Of a stretch of 64,000 bases of DNA, positions 8,881 to 17,363 are shown piece after piece. The DNA comes from an uncultured Bacteroidales bacterium. GTDB taxonomy: Bacteria; Bacteroidota; Bacteroidia; Bacteroidales; WCHB1-69. Each line of letters opens with the position of its first letter. The stretch's first letter is position 1. The stretch covers positions 1 through 64,000 of the forward strand of contig CAMJPH010000001.1 of assembly GCA_946407715.1 (NCBI GenBank). The letters run 5' to 3'. The translations under genes were made by a program, and so were the position numbers. The notes beneath the pieces are model-generated. The model made no database searches. It saw nothing but the letters and a program-made list of their open reading frames with translations, and had not been told where the DNA came from.

Positions 8881-9946
8881 GGGTGATATAGTCTATTATT
8901 TCCTGCTTTTTCTTCCCCTCAATGCCAAGGTTTTTCAGATTTCTTCCGTTTGTGTGAAGGTCTTCGCCCAACAGGGCCTCGCTAATGTGAATCATCGACT
9001 CCAACAAAGGGGTCTCAACGTTCGCCGCCTTGCCCAGTTCCTTTATCGGCAGGACGCCCGTCGGAATGTCCTCCGTCAACTGGCGGGTGAATATGGTTGA
9101 TGGGGATTTGATATCATGATAGGCCGGATTATTGCGCATTCTTTCGCACAATGTGTTCCCTACAGTATCTTTGTAAGCGACCTTAATCCACTCTTTCACC
9201 CCCAATAAATCAATCCCATACGCCTTTCCCACTGCAAGACGTTCCGCGTCAAAACGTTCTATAAACGAAGCCACCTGTTCGGTCATGTCTCTGTAAAACC
9301 AGAACATCTCGTTTCGTTCAATTGTGGCGGCATTGAAAAGCAGCACGCATGGGTGGAAAATCGCCCCAATGTTCTCTAAACTTGTCCTCAAGACATTCGT
9401 CGTCTTAGTGAAGCTAGGATATAGGGGGGTGACCTTGCTGAGGACATAGTCTGTGTCAGCAGCAGGGAGTGCTGATAGCAGAACCTCGTCTTTCACCCCG
9501 ATGATATTGACCGTTCCGTTTTCGACTATCCTGCACGCATACACGAGGGTCTGCGCTTCGGCAAGATAAAAACGAACCTTACATCCTGATTCCAGCAATG
9601 CCTGTTTGAAGACCAATGCGCCACACGTTCTTCCTGGGTTTAAAACGACAGTTTGTCCGTCCTTAAGATACGGAGCGATGGTGTGCGCCACGGCTTTATG
9701 GGCATTGGCAATGGTGGTGACCATGATGATTTCCGCATCTCTGACTGCTTCAGCAATATCGGTTGTAATGCAGCTGATTCTCCCAAAGCCTTGGATGCGT
9801 CCTTCAAGCCTGACACCGCCAAGAGTCCTCAATTCGTTGATTTTTGCTTCGACAATGTCATACAAAGCCACTTCGTAGCCCTGCATTGCCAAATAACCAG
9901 CAATCGCCTGACCGCCGTTTCCCGCTCCTAAAACTGCTATTTTCAT
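8870..9946 (-). CDS. Opine (octopine/nopaline) dehydrogenase-family enzyme
   Basis: A 358-residue protein with an N-terminal Rossmann fold (GAGNGGQAIAGYLA at residues 7-20) and the C-terminal octopine-dehydrogenase domain. A conserved IFHPC region lies near residue 215. Family members reductively condense an amino acid with a 2-oxo acid using NAD(P)H, giving an N-(carboxyalkyl)amino acid (opine). Some relatives act instead as simple 2-hydroxyacid or ketopantoate-type reductases. It lies 14 nt after an ATP-grasp gene and overlaps the cobalamin-protein gene by 11 nt. This context suggests a role in making an amino-acid substituent of the capsule. The real substrates are not known. Confidence 0.8.
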   Translation of the reverse strand: MKIAVLGAGNGGQAIAGYLAMQGYEVALYDIVEAKINELRTLGGVRLEGRIQGFGRISCITTDIAEAVRDAEIIMVTTIANAHKAVAHTIAPYLKDGQTVVLNPGRTCGALVFKQALLESGCKVRFYLAEAQTLVYACRIVENGTVNIIGVKDEVLLSALPAADTDYVLSKVTPLYPSFTKTTNVLRTSLENIGAIFHPCVLLFNAATIERNEMFWFYRDMTEQVASFIERFDAERLAVGKAYGIDLLGVKEWIKVAYKDTVGNTLCERMRNNPAYHDIKSPSTIFTRQLTEDIPTGVLPIKELGKAANVETPLLESMIHISEALLGEDLHTNGRNLKNLGIEGKKKQEIIDYITHEA

Positions 9947-9960
9947 AACTGCTATCTTTT

Positions 9961-11205
9961 CTAACAGAAAATCACAAGATTCTCACCATCCTCGTTTTCC
10001 ACTTTCAGAGTCGAATAGATTTTCCGCTTTATCGTATTTAGTTCATCAAGACTTTTGACGACAATATGTAACCGCGCGAAAATGGATGCGGTAGTTCCTT
10101 CTTTTCCCACGACGTCTCCCTCCTTGTACACCTGCATCGCATCTATTACCTGAGGGATCCCGGAAATGTCATCCCATCCCTCTACCTTTGCAATTTTATC
10201 ACTTTTACAAATGATGCTCTGCTGACTACAAACATCTTTGAAGCTCGGATTAGCGATATTAGCAATTCGATAGTCTGACATTTTACCCGTCAAAGCGAAA
10301 TTTATCAACTCCTTAACAGCATTGTCACCGTTTTGGTTTTCAGTAAAAATATAGTGACGTCCGCCACTAAGCCTATACCCCATCTCATAGAAATAGAATT
10401 CTCCGTCATCCACAAAAGCCTGCATGAAAAGGACACCGTTCCGAAGCCCTTCGAGTTCAAACATCCGCTTGACACGCTTATCGACATCACTCAAATAGGC
10501 TTCTGTATACTTAGATGGGTATATTAAAGTCGATGTTACCGAGCCTTCATCCAATGTTTTGTAAATATATCTGTCACATATCGCCGTCAACGACACCTCG
10601 CCTTCCTGTACCTTATATTCGAAAGAGACATCGTCACAATCCATATAACGTTCAACAACAACCTTTTTCTTCGCCGAAAAATCAAGACTGTATTTCAGTT
10701 TTTCTTCAAAGCTTTCTGGATCGTCACAGATACAAATGCCACGACTTCCGCTGTTGTCAACAGGCTTTATTATCACTTTGTGGCCCCTACTGATAATTGA
10801 TTTATCAAAATTGTCCATATTATATTCAGGGACAACAGGAACATTGTGCTTTCTACACTTCTCTTTAAACTTTTTTTTGTCCAAGGTCCACTCAAGTTGT
10901 CCTTTTGTTGCATAGCAGGGCTTTTTTGCAAGTTCACATAATTTTTGGTATGGTAAAAGGTATGAATCTGTAAATCCTGTGAGTATTCCGTCGACGTTAT
11001 TATCATGAACTCGCTTTAACAATTCTTTGTAATCCATCAAACTCACATCCCAATATTCATCTGCATATCGTTTTGCCGGTGATTTTTGAACATCATTCCA
11101 ATCCGTCACGATTGTATAAACGCCCATTTTTTCTGCTGTTGTTATGATATCGCAACTCAGTTTGGTTCCACCTAAAATCAAAAGTTTTTTCCCTTTTATG
11201 TTCAT
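9961..11205 (-). CDS. ATP-grasp ligase (carbamoyl-phosphate-synthase-like), module A
   Basis: A 414-residue ATP-grasp protein. The N-terminal pre-ATP-grasp domain begins KKLLILGGTKLSCDI. The ATP-binding core has VIIKPVDNSGSRGI near residue 145, and the metal-binding region has FYEMGYRLSGG. Such enzymes activate a carboxylate as acyl phosphate and join it to an amine. Its start codon overlaps the stop of the PLP-like gene (ATGA at 11202-11205). It is clearly similar along its length to the ATP-grasp at 30448-31713, and both lie near a similar PLP-like gene. I infer that it makes an amide between an amino acid or opine and an amino group. Confidence 0.85.
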   Translation of the reverse strand: MNIKGKKLLILGGTKLSCDIITTAEKMGVYTIVTDWNDVQKSPAKRYADEYWDVSLMDYKELLKRVHDNNVDGILTGFTDSYLLPYQKLCELAKKPCYATKGQLEWTLDKKKFKEKCRKHNVPVVPEYNMDNFDKSIISRGHKVIIKPVDNSGSRGICICDDPESFEEKLKYSLDFSAKKKVVVERYMDCDDVSFEYKVQEGEVSLTAICDRYIYKTLDEGSVTSTLIYPSKYTEAYLSDVDKRVKRMFELEGLRNGVLFMQAFVDDGEFYFYEMGYRLSGGRHYIFTENQNGDNAVKELINFALTGKMSDYRIANIANPSFKDVCSQQSIICKSDKIAKVEGWDDISGIPQVIDAMQVYKEGDVVGKEGTTASIFARLHIVVKSLDELNTIKRKIYSTLKVENEDGENLVIFC

Positions 11206-12161
11206 AACGATTGATGTTTTGCAATAATATCCACAATTCTTTTCATTTCCACCTCCCCGTATCGCTGGTCAACAGGTATGGGGATCAACTTCTCCGCCAA
11301 TTCATACTCCGACATTTCTTCATCCGTCCACTCTATCACATTCGGCCAGTATGTCGCCACAAAAACTTTGTTCGCAATCAGTTTCTGCTTCAATGACGCA
11401 TCATCCGTCCAATACGGATAAACCATCGGAACCGCATCGTCGTCCAAGTCCCAATGAATTCGGTTTGTGTTTTTCAACTGTTCGTCCAAAAACGCGAAAT
11501 TCTCCCTCCTTCTTTGTTTTACACTGCTATAATCAACACCCGACAGAATCGCATCCGTGAGTCGAGACATATTTTTTATTTCATTTCCACAGAGTGCATC
11601 TTCGTTATTTCGGAAGTCAGAATAGCCCGCCTCAGCTCCAAAATCAATACGTTTCAGCAGATGAGACATCCGTTCAAATGAGAAATCCCACTCCAAATCC
11701 TGTTCCAATTTTAGGGAAGTGTAGAGATAAGCACCGTCCGGTACCCCGAAGAATTTCCGTGCAGAGTAAAAGGTATCTATTCCCGGCTCAGGTTCTGAGT
11801 AAAATGCTTGGGCGTTGTCCACAATCAACTGTTCTCCATATAGATCAGCAAAATCTTTCAGACAATTCTGTTTTAAGCCAAAATAGTTGGTGTACAGAAA
11901 CGCCTCTTTCTTATTCAACAAGGGGGAGAGAACCGGCTCCAATAATTCGTTTATATGATAAAACTCATAGTCGATTCCCAATTTATTGATGGGTTCCAAC
12001 AGTACTTCACAGGTATAATACGGAATATATACCTTGTCGTAACGCCTTGCGCGTAACACATACTCGAAGCAATTTCGGGCAGTGTTGAGGCGCAAAGCAT
12101 CTTTGTGATAATGCCTGCCTTTGCGAAGGTCTAGTTCGAAATAGCCACCAATAGCGTTCAT
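11202..12161 (-). CDS. DegT-like PLP-dependent protein, module A
   Basis: A 319-residue fold-type-I PLP protein, shorter than typical DegT sugar aminotransferases (about 370-400). It has an IVDNAQAFYS strand (the Asp that would contact the pyridine nitrogen) and SARKFFGVPDGA, where the Lys is the probable Schiff-base residue. Similarity to sugar aminotransferases is limited, so it may act on another substrate. It follows an ATP-grasp gene with no gap and overlaps the next ATP-grasp by 4 nt. A second protein of this type is encoded at 33375-34448, also in a cluster with an ATP-grasp. The reaction is unknown. Confidence 0.7.
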   Translation of the reverse strand: MNAIGGYFELDLRKGRHYHKDALRLNTARNCFEYVLRARRYDKVYIPYYTCEVLLEPINKLGIDYEFYHINELLEPVLSPLLNKKEAFLYTNYFGLKQNCLKDFADLYGEQLIVDNAQAFYSEPEPGIDTFYSARKFFGVPDGAYLYTSLKLEQDLEWDFSFERMSHLLKRIDFGAEAGYSDFRNNEDALCGNEIKNMSRLTDAILSGVDYSSVKQRRRENFAFLDEQLKNTNRIHWDLDDDAVPMVYPYWTDDASLKQKLIANKVFVATYWPNVIEWTDEEMSEYELAEKLIPIPVDQRYGEVEMKRIVDIIAKHQSL

Positions 12162-13364
12162 TTACAGAATATTAACTTTCAGCCAAGAAGATATATTATC
12201 AATAGCTTCAACCATTTCATCCTCTCTCTCAAATTTCAGCACCAATGTGCCGATAGCATCATTTGCTCCTTCAAACGAGTTCACTCGATCGCCTTTTGAC
12301 ACCCACAGGTCCTCCTCCACCACTTCTGCGGGCAAGGCCTTAGAGATTTCAAGTCCGTCAAACGCCCCTGCCTTTTCAGCATGGAGAATCACTTCCGCCC
12401 AATGTCCGTTATATGGTTTTTGTGTTATCTCCGGTACGGAATCCCCTACTATATATCGTGTCATGGCAGTAATCATATCGACCCCCGTGGCGTAGCGCAG
12501 CATCTCGCACAGGCGGTTGCCACCACCGCGAGGGGTCAGCTCCATAATGTATGGCTTGCCGTTTGTGCCCACACGTGTCTCAATGTTATATACATTAGTC
12601 TTCATTCCCAACAAAGTGATGAGACGCTGGATTTCGCCAGTCAAGTAAGCCTCTTGCTCCTTGGTGAACGTAGAAGGCCAACTGTAGGCAGCAGGGGTGT
12701 AAGGGTTGGTCGCGTTGAGATCGAAACGCTGGGCACAGAAGCTCACAAACTTCAATTTGCCGTCTTCGGAGAAACTATCCGTATCCGACGAGCAGCCTTG
12801 CTTCTCAATAAAGTCCTCGATGATGATATGGCCCGAGATAGACTTTTCGAAAGCATAATCCACAGCTGCTTTCAGTTGAGCCACGTCATCCACCCGAGTC
12901 ACGCCCTTGCTGCCTGCCGCATCGGTAGGTTTAACAATGATAGGATAGTCCCATATCGTTGCATCAGCAATTGCATCCTCGGCACGACTATATCCTTTTG
13001 CCTTGGGCACATTGAAGCCATGTTTCGTAAGGAAATCACGGAACTTGTCCTTGTTCTGCAAAATCTTCACCGACTCGTACGGACCAAACGAAGGCAAGCC
13101 CATCTGGTTCTGCACATAACTGGCCGACACCACACCGGGGTCAACACCAAAAGACATGATGCCGTCAATCTGTTTCTCCTTTGCCACTTTGAGAACAGCC
13201 TCTTTATCAACAATGCTCACATTCACATACTCATCACTAAACTTGTGAGCAATGTTGTCAGGTAAGTAATCAGCAGTAATCACATAGTATCCCTGCTCGT
13301 GCGCCGCCTTGATGACGGGCAACAGGTAGCGGATACCGCCGAGGAGCATTAGTTTCTTTTGCAT
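12162..13364 (-). CDS. ATP-grasp ligase, PurK/biotin-carboxylase-like
   Basis: A 400-residue ATP-grasp enzyme beginning MQKKLMLLGGIRYLLPVI. The core carries PIIVKPTDAAGSKGV (about residues 135-150) and IMELTPRGGGNRL, the acidic metal ligand followed by a Gly-rich loop. It starts 1 nt downstream of the VioA-like aminotransferase and ends directly before the module A PLP-like gene. In surface polysaccharide loci, ATP-grasp genes next to a 4-amino-sugar aminotransferase usually acylate the new amino group with an amino acid. I infer the same here. It is a different subfamily from the 9961 and 30448 ATP-grasps. Confidence 0.82.
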   Translation of the reverse strand: MQKKLMLLGGIRYLLPVIKAAHEQGYYVITADYLPDNIAHKFSDEYVNVSIVDKEAVLKVAKEKQIDGIMSFGVDPGVVSASYVQNQMGLPSFGPYESVKILQNKDKFRDFLTKHGFNVPKAKGYSRAEDAIADATIWDYPIIVKPTDAAGSKGVTRVDDVAQLKAAVDYAFEKSISGHIIIEDFIEKQGCSSDTDSFSEDGKLKFVSFCAQRFDLNATNPYTPAAYSWPSTFTKEQEAYLTGEIQRLITLLGMKTNVYNIETRVGTNGKPYIMELTPRGGGNRLCEMLRYATGVDMITAMTRYIVGDSVPEITQKPYNGHWAEVILHAEKAGAFDGLEISKALPAEVVEEDLWVSKGDRVNSFEGANDAIGTLVLKFEREDEMVEAIDNISSWLKVNIL

Positions 13365-13365
13365 A

Positions 13366-14475
13366 TCACCTTACTATAAGTTCGAGTATTCTCGTCAAAT
13401 CCGCCTCACTTAATTCATGATGCATCGGCAGACAAATCACTTCATTGGCGACCCGAGTAGCTACAGGGAGATTTTCCGCTCCGGCAGAAGGCAGACTGCG
13501 ATAGGTGCTGAAGGTACTGATGAGCGGATAAAAATACCGTCTGCCCAACACACCATGCTCCCGCAACTTGAAGTAGAGCTCGTCACGCGTCATCCCGTAT
13601 TCTTCAGCATTAATAAAGATGGGAAAATAGCTGTAGTTGTGACGCACACCAGGCATGTCGTCGAAGAAACGTATACCAGGGACAGGGCGCAAGGCTTCAC
13701 GATACTTCACCGCCACTTGGTGGCGTTTCTCAATAGCTTCGTCCACATGTTTCAAGTTGACCAAACCATACGCCGCCCTGACTTCATCCATCTTACTATT
13801 GATTCCAGGGGCAACCACTTCCGTTTCACCCGCAAAACCGAAGTTTTTCAAGAAATCGATGCGCTTTTTCGTGGCTTCGTCCTTCACCACAAGAGCCCCA
13901 CCCTCAAGAGTGTTGTAAACCTTAGTTGCATGAAACGAGAGTGAGGCCATATCACCCTTGCTCGCCCAACTCTCTCCATTCACTTCCACGCCGAAAGCAT
14001 GAGCGGCGTCATGAATAACCTTCAAGCCGTATTTGTCGGCAATGGCCTGAATCTCATCCATCTTGCAAGGCTTTCCATAACAGCTCACCGGCATGATGGC
14101 CGTAGTCTTGGGGGTAATGGCCGCCTCAATCTTATCAGGGTCGATACCACAAGTCTCGCCCTCAATGTCCACAAACACAGGCCGGCAGCCGTTCCACCAG
14201 ATGCTGTGGGTAGTGGCAACAAAACTGTACGGTGTAGTGATAACCTCGCCTGTGATTCTTAACGCCTGCAGAGCGGTAAGCAACGGGAGCGTACCGTTGG
14301 TAAATAGACTGATGAAGGGCACCTTCAGATATTCAGCCAATGCTTTTTCCAGTTTTTGGTGAAAACTACCATTGTTGGTAATCCATTTGCTATTCCAAAT
14401 CTCCTTGAGCAGCAACTCAAACTCCGCTCTGTCGGGCAACAAGGGAGAAGTGACGGTAATTGTGTTCTTGTCCAT
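13366..14475 (-). CDS. DegT/DnrJ sugar aminotransferase, VioA-like
   Basis: A 369-residue fold-type-I aminotransferase. It begins ITVTSPLLPDRAEFELLLKE, followed by ITNNGSFHQKLE, a start like that of VioA-type enzymes that form dTDP-4-amino-4,6-dideoxyglucose. The PLP lysine lies in SFHATKVYNTLEGGAL and the aspartate in VIHDAAHAFG. The locus has rfbA and rfbB but neither rfbC nor rfbD, so dTDP-4-keto-6-deoxyglucose is a plausible substrate. The next gene downstream, 1 nt away, is an ATP-grasp that could acylate the product. The exact sugar (Qui4N, Fuc4N or other) is not certain. Confidence 0.85.
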   Translation of the reverse strand: MDKNTITVTSPLLPDRAEFELLLKEIWNSKWITNNGSFHQKLEKALAEYLKVPFISLFTNGTLPLLTALQALRITGEVITTPYSFVATTHSIWWNGCRPVFVDIEGETCGIDPDKIEAAITPKTTAIMPVSCYGKPCKMDEIQAIADKYGLKVIHDAAHAFGVEVNGESWASKGDMASLSFHATKVYNTLEGGALVVKDEATKKRIDFLKNFGFAGETEVVAPGINSKMDEVRAAYGLVNLKHVDEAIEKRHQVAVKYREALRPVPGIRFFDDMPGVRHNYSYFPIFINAEEYGMTRDELYFKLREHGVLGRRYFYPLISTFSTYRSLPSAGAENLPVATRVANEVICLPMHHELSEADLTRILELIVR

Positions 14476-14477
14476 AT

Positions 14478-14520
14478 TGGCGGTTGGTTGTTGGCTTTTA
14501 GCTATTGGCTATTGGCCGTT
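14478..14520. repeat. TTGGC-type degenerate intergenic repeat
   Basis: Between two aminotransferase genes there is a run built from variants of TTGGCTATTGGC and GGTTGTTGGC. The same type of unit occurs in longer form at 51567-51664. It lies just upstream of the ATG at 14475, in the leader of that gene. Confidence 0.75.
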
Positions 14521-14536
14521 ATGATGAAACAATGGG

Positions 14537-15823
14537 TTATAAGATAGCTTCTTTGATACTCGCAACAATGTATGCCAGGTCCTCATCCGTGACCATTGGA
14601 CCGCTGGGGAGACACATGCCGACCTTGAACAACGATTCGGAAACGCCATTCACATAGGCAGAAGCGTTCTTATAAACAGGCTGTTTGTGCATCGGTTTCC
14701 ACAGCGGACGGGCTTCGATTCCCTTTTGGTCAAGCCACACGCGCATAGCTTCTACATTGGCATTAGGCTCGCAATCCGTGTGCAAGGTTCCGCCAGCATG
14801 TACCACGCCGGCCGCACCGCCTACAGCACCTTGAACGGCGGCACTGTATGCACTCTCCTGCCCTTTCACCTTCAGCTTTTCATCCAGCAGAATGGTGCAG
14901 AGCCAGAAGTTCGAATCAAAGCGGTCATCCGGATTGCTGTGCACAGTAATGCCGGGAACATCGGCAAAAGCCTCTTCATAGAACTTTTGCACATACTTGT
15001 GGTGACGGATATGGTCATCCAAGACAGTCATCTGTCCACGACCGATACCGGCACAGATATTGCTCAACCGATAGTTGTAGCCGATGGCCTCGTGCTGATA
15101 ATAGGGATAGGCTTCGCGAGCCTGGGTCGCCAGCCACATGATTTTCTGCCAGGCCTGTTCATCGGGGCAAACCAACGCACCGCCACCCGAGGTAGTGATC
15201 ATCTTGTTGCCGTTAAAACTCAGCACACCATACTCGCCAAAGGTACCAAGCACCTGGCCTCTCCAGCGGCTACCGAAACCCTCTGCGGCATCCTCGATGA
15301 CGGAGATGTCATATTTCGCCGCGATTTCCATGATGCGTTCGATATCGTAGGGCATCCCGTAGAGCGCCACCGGCACTATGGCTTTCGGCTTCTTGCCCGT
15401 CTTGGCAATCCTGTCCTTGATGGCCTCTTCCATCAAGTCGGGATCCATATTCCAGGAATCCTTTTCGGAATCCACGAACACTGGTGTCGCTCCAAGATAG
15501 GTAATCGGGTGCGAGGAGGCGCAGAAGGTGAACGACTGCACAATGACCTCATCGCCAAGGCCCACGCCACAGGCAATCAATGCAAGGTGCACGGCGGCGG
15601 TACCGGAGCAAAGGGCCACAACACGTTTCTGTAGAGGCGCAATGCATTGCGTCTCTACGATGCTGTTAACGAAATCCTCCAGATCTTTCTCAAACCCATT
15701 CACATTCGGGCCAAGCGGAACCACCCAGTTGGTGTCGAAGGCCTCTTTTATGTATTTTTGTTCTAAACCTTCATCAGACATGTGTGCCAAGCACAGATAT
15801 ATTCTATTATTTCTTTCTGACAT
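14537..15823 (-). CDS. DegT/DnrJ sugar aminotransferase, PglE-like, with a palindrome inside the gene
   Basis: A 428-residue aminotransferase. It begins NRIYLCLAHMSDEGLEQKYI and continues with WVVPLGPNVNGFEKDL, a common pattern in capsule loci of Bacteroidota related to PglE. The PLP lysine is in LSFNGNKMITTSGGGAL and the aspartate in VIEDAAEGFG. It should transfer an amino group to C4 of a nucleotide-linked 4-keto-6-deoxy sugar. No PglD acetyltransferase is adjacent. The loop between EDFVN and KRVVAL contains residues encoded by a 28-bp near-perfect palindrome (15631-15658) that keeps the frame open. A promoter with good -33 and -7 boxes precedes it. Confidence 0.87.
   Translation of the reverse strand: MSERNNRIYLCLAHMSDEGLEQKYIKEAFDTNWVVPLGPNVNGFEKDLEDFVNSIVETQCIAPLQKRVVALCSGTAAVHLALIACGVGLGDEVIVQSFTFCASSHPITYLGATPVFVDSEKDSWNMDPDLMEEAIKDRIAKTGKKPKAIVPVALYGMPYDIERIMEIAAKYDISVIEDAAEGFGSRWRGQVLGTFGEYGVLSFNGNKMITTSGGGALVCPDEQAWQKIMWLATQAREAYPYYQHEAIGYNYRLSNICAGIGRGQMTVLDDHIRHHKYVQKFYEEAFADVPGITVHSNPDDRFDSNFWLCTILLDEKLKVKGQESAYSAAVQGAVGGAAGVVHAGGTLHTDCEPNANVEAMRVWLDQKGIEARPLWKPMHKQPVYKNASAYVNGVSESLFKVGMCLPSGPMVTDEDLAYIVASIKEAIL
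15631..15658. repeat. 28-bp palindrome inside a coding sequence
   Basis: The left arm GTAGAGGCGCAATG and the right arm CATTGCGTCTCTAC are reverse complements with one mismatch and no spacer. Similar GTAGAGACGC-type palindromes are common dispersed repeats in several bacterial groups. Here the element lies in frame inside the aminotransferase gene and encodes about nine residues (VETQCIAPL). Confidence 0.9.
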
Positions 15824-15928
15824 ACTATGTTGTTTAGTTCTTTACTCAATAATTTCGGTTTGTGTTGACTTCACAATATCGGCAGAAAATGTTGCTACCA
15901 TAAACTTATACCCTCTTTTTTTCGACCG

Positions 15929-15960
15929 CAAAAATATCTTATTTTTTTCAAACAGCCAAA
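15929..15960 (-). promoter_or_regulatory. Promoter with -33 TTTG and -7 TATTTTTG
   Basis: On the minus strand, TTTG (15957-15960) is followed after 20 nt by TATTTTTG (15929-15936), matching the Bacteroidota consensus in both boxes and spacing. It lies about 105 nt upstream of the aminotransferase at 14537-15823. It could drive the genes from 15.8 kb down to 3.2 kb independently of the main capsule promoter. The 296-bp gap 15824-16119 holds nothing else that I can recognise. Confidence 0.65.
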
Positions 15961-16119
15961 CATAATCAGTTTTTTTAGATATTTTATCATTATCTTCTGT
16001 GAGACATGGATTGTAGCTTGATTAATTCTCTTGTATTCAGGCATTTGGTCGCTTATATTTTTGCCATGTCAGATTCTACGCCGCTCGTTTGTTACACAAA
16101 TAATTACACTCCCCAATCC

Positions 16120-17325
16120 TTACACCTTCTCATAGAACGTGTCCGGTCTGCTAGGATCAAAGACTTCATTACAGTACATCACTGTCACGAGGTTTTCTGT
16201 TTCGGAGAGGTTGATGATATTGTGGGTATAGCCGGGGAGCATGTGGATGCACTGGATGTTGTCGCCCGAAACTTCAAACTCAATCACCTTGCCCTCGGGG
16301 TCGTTGAGGTTGCGCTCCTGAATGAGGCCATGGCCGCTCACCACGATGAAGAACTCCCATTTAGTATGATGCCAATGCTGACCCTTGGTGATGCCAGGCT
16401 TGGAGATGTTGATGCTCACCTGTCCACAATTCAGTGTGTGGACCAGCTCGGTGAAAGAGCCCCGGTCATCCACATTCATCTTCAACGGAAAAGCAACCTT
16501 CTCTTTTGGCAGATAGCTCAGGTAGGTGCTGTAGAGCTTCTTGGCAAAACTGTTGGCGGGGATTTCAGGAATCATGAGCGTTTTCGGCTGCGCGGCAAAA
16601 CTCTTGAGCAGGTCAACAATACCACCGAGAGTTATTTTATGAGTCGTGGGCACATAGCAATACTTTCCATCCGTTTTGGGGACAACCTCAAGTCCTTCAA
16701 ATTCACAATGATGCTCTCCTCCTTTCAGACAGGCAATCATCTCGTCAACCAAATCATCGATATAGAGAAGCTCCAACTCCACGAAAGGGTCGTTCACCGT
16801 ATAAGGCAGGTCGTTGGCAAAGGCGTTGCAGAACGTGGCCACCGCACTGTTGTAGTTGGGACGACACCACTTTCCGAACAGATTGGGGAATCTGTAAACG
16901 AATACCCTGGTGTCTGTCGCCTTGCCGTATCTGAGGAACAAGTCCTCCCCAGCTTTTTTGCTGCGACCGTACTCGCTATTTCCGAAACGCCCCGTCAGAC
17001 TCGCCTGCTGCGAACTGGAAAGCATCACCGGACAACGGTTGCCGTGTTTCTTCAAAGTGTCCAACAAGGTGCTGGCGAAGCCGAAATTGCCCTGCATGAA
17101 CTCCTCCTGATTCTGCGGACGGTTCACACCGGCGAGGTTGAAGACAAAGTCCGCCTTCGTAGCGAATTCGTCCAGCAGCGCCGGATCGGTGTCTAGGTCG
17201 TATTCATAGATTTCCTCGATGCTCAACTCGGGGTAACGACGGTCCTTACCGTCTTTTATGCATTCTAAAGCGGCACAAAGGTTTTTGCCTACGAAACCCT
17301 TCGCGCCTGTCACTAGTATTTTCAT
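16120..17325 (-). CDS. capF: CapF: bifunctional reductase/cupin of UDP-N-acetyl-L-fucosamine synthesis
   Basis: A 401-residue protein with an N-terminal SDR domain (GAKGFVGKNL near residue 7, SEYGRSKKAGED carrying Tyr and Lys) and a C-terminal cupin domain from about residue 280. The cupin has the metal-binding stretch GQHWHHTKWEFF and a later HMLPGYTHNI. CapF (FnlB, WbjC) converts the CapE product to UDP-2-acetamido-2,6-dideoxy-L-talose by C3 epimerisation and C4 reduction. It is grouped with capG (38 nt upstream) and capE, so all three steps from UDP-GlcNAc to UDP-L-FucNAc are present. Confidence 0.93.
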   Translation of the reverse strand: MKILVTGAKGFVGKNLCAALECIKDGKDRRYPELSIEEIYEYDLDTDPALLDEFATKADFVFNLAGVNRPQNQEEFMQGNFGFASTLLDTLKKHGNRCPVMLSSSQQASLTGRFGNSEYGRSKKAGEDLFLRYGKATDTRVFVYRFPNLFGKWCRPNYNSAVATFCNAFANDLPYTVNDPFVELELLYIDDLVDEMIACLKGGEHHCEFEGLEVVPKTDGKYCYVPTTHKITLGGIVDLLKSFAAQPKTLMIPEIPANSFAKKLYSTYLSYLPKEKVAFPLKMNVDDRGSFTELVHTLNCGQVSINISKPGITKGQHWHHTKWEFFIVVSGHGLIQERNLNDPEGKVIEFEVSGDNIQCIHMLPGYTHNIINLSETENLVTVMYCNEVFDPSRPDTFYEKV

Positions 17326-17363
17326 TCTTTGAAGAGTTTAAGGGGGTATAAACTCATTGAACC

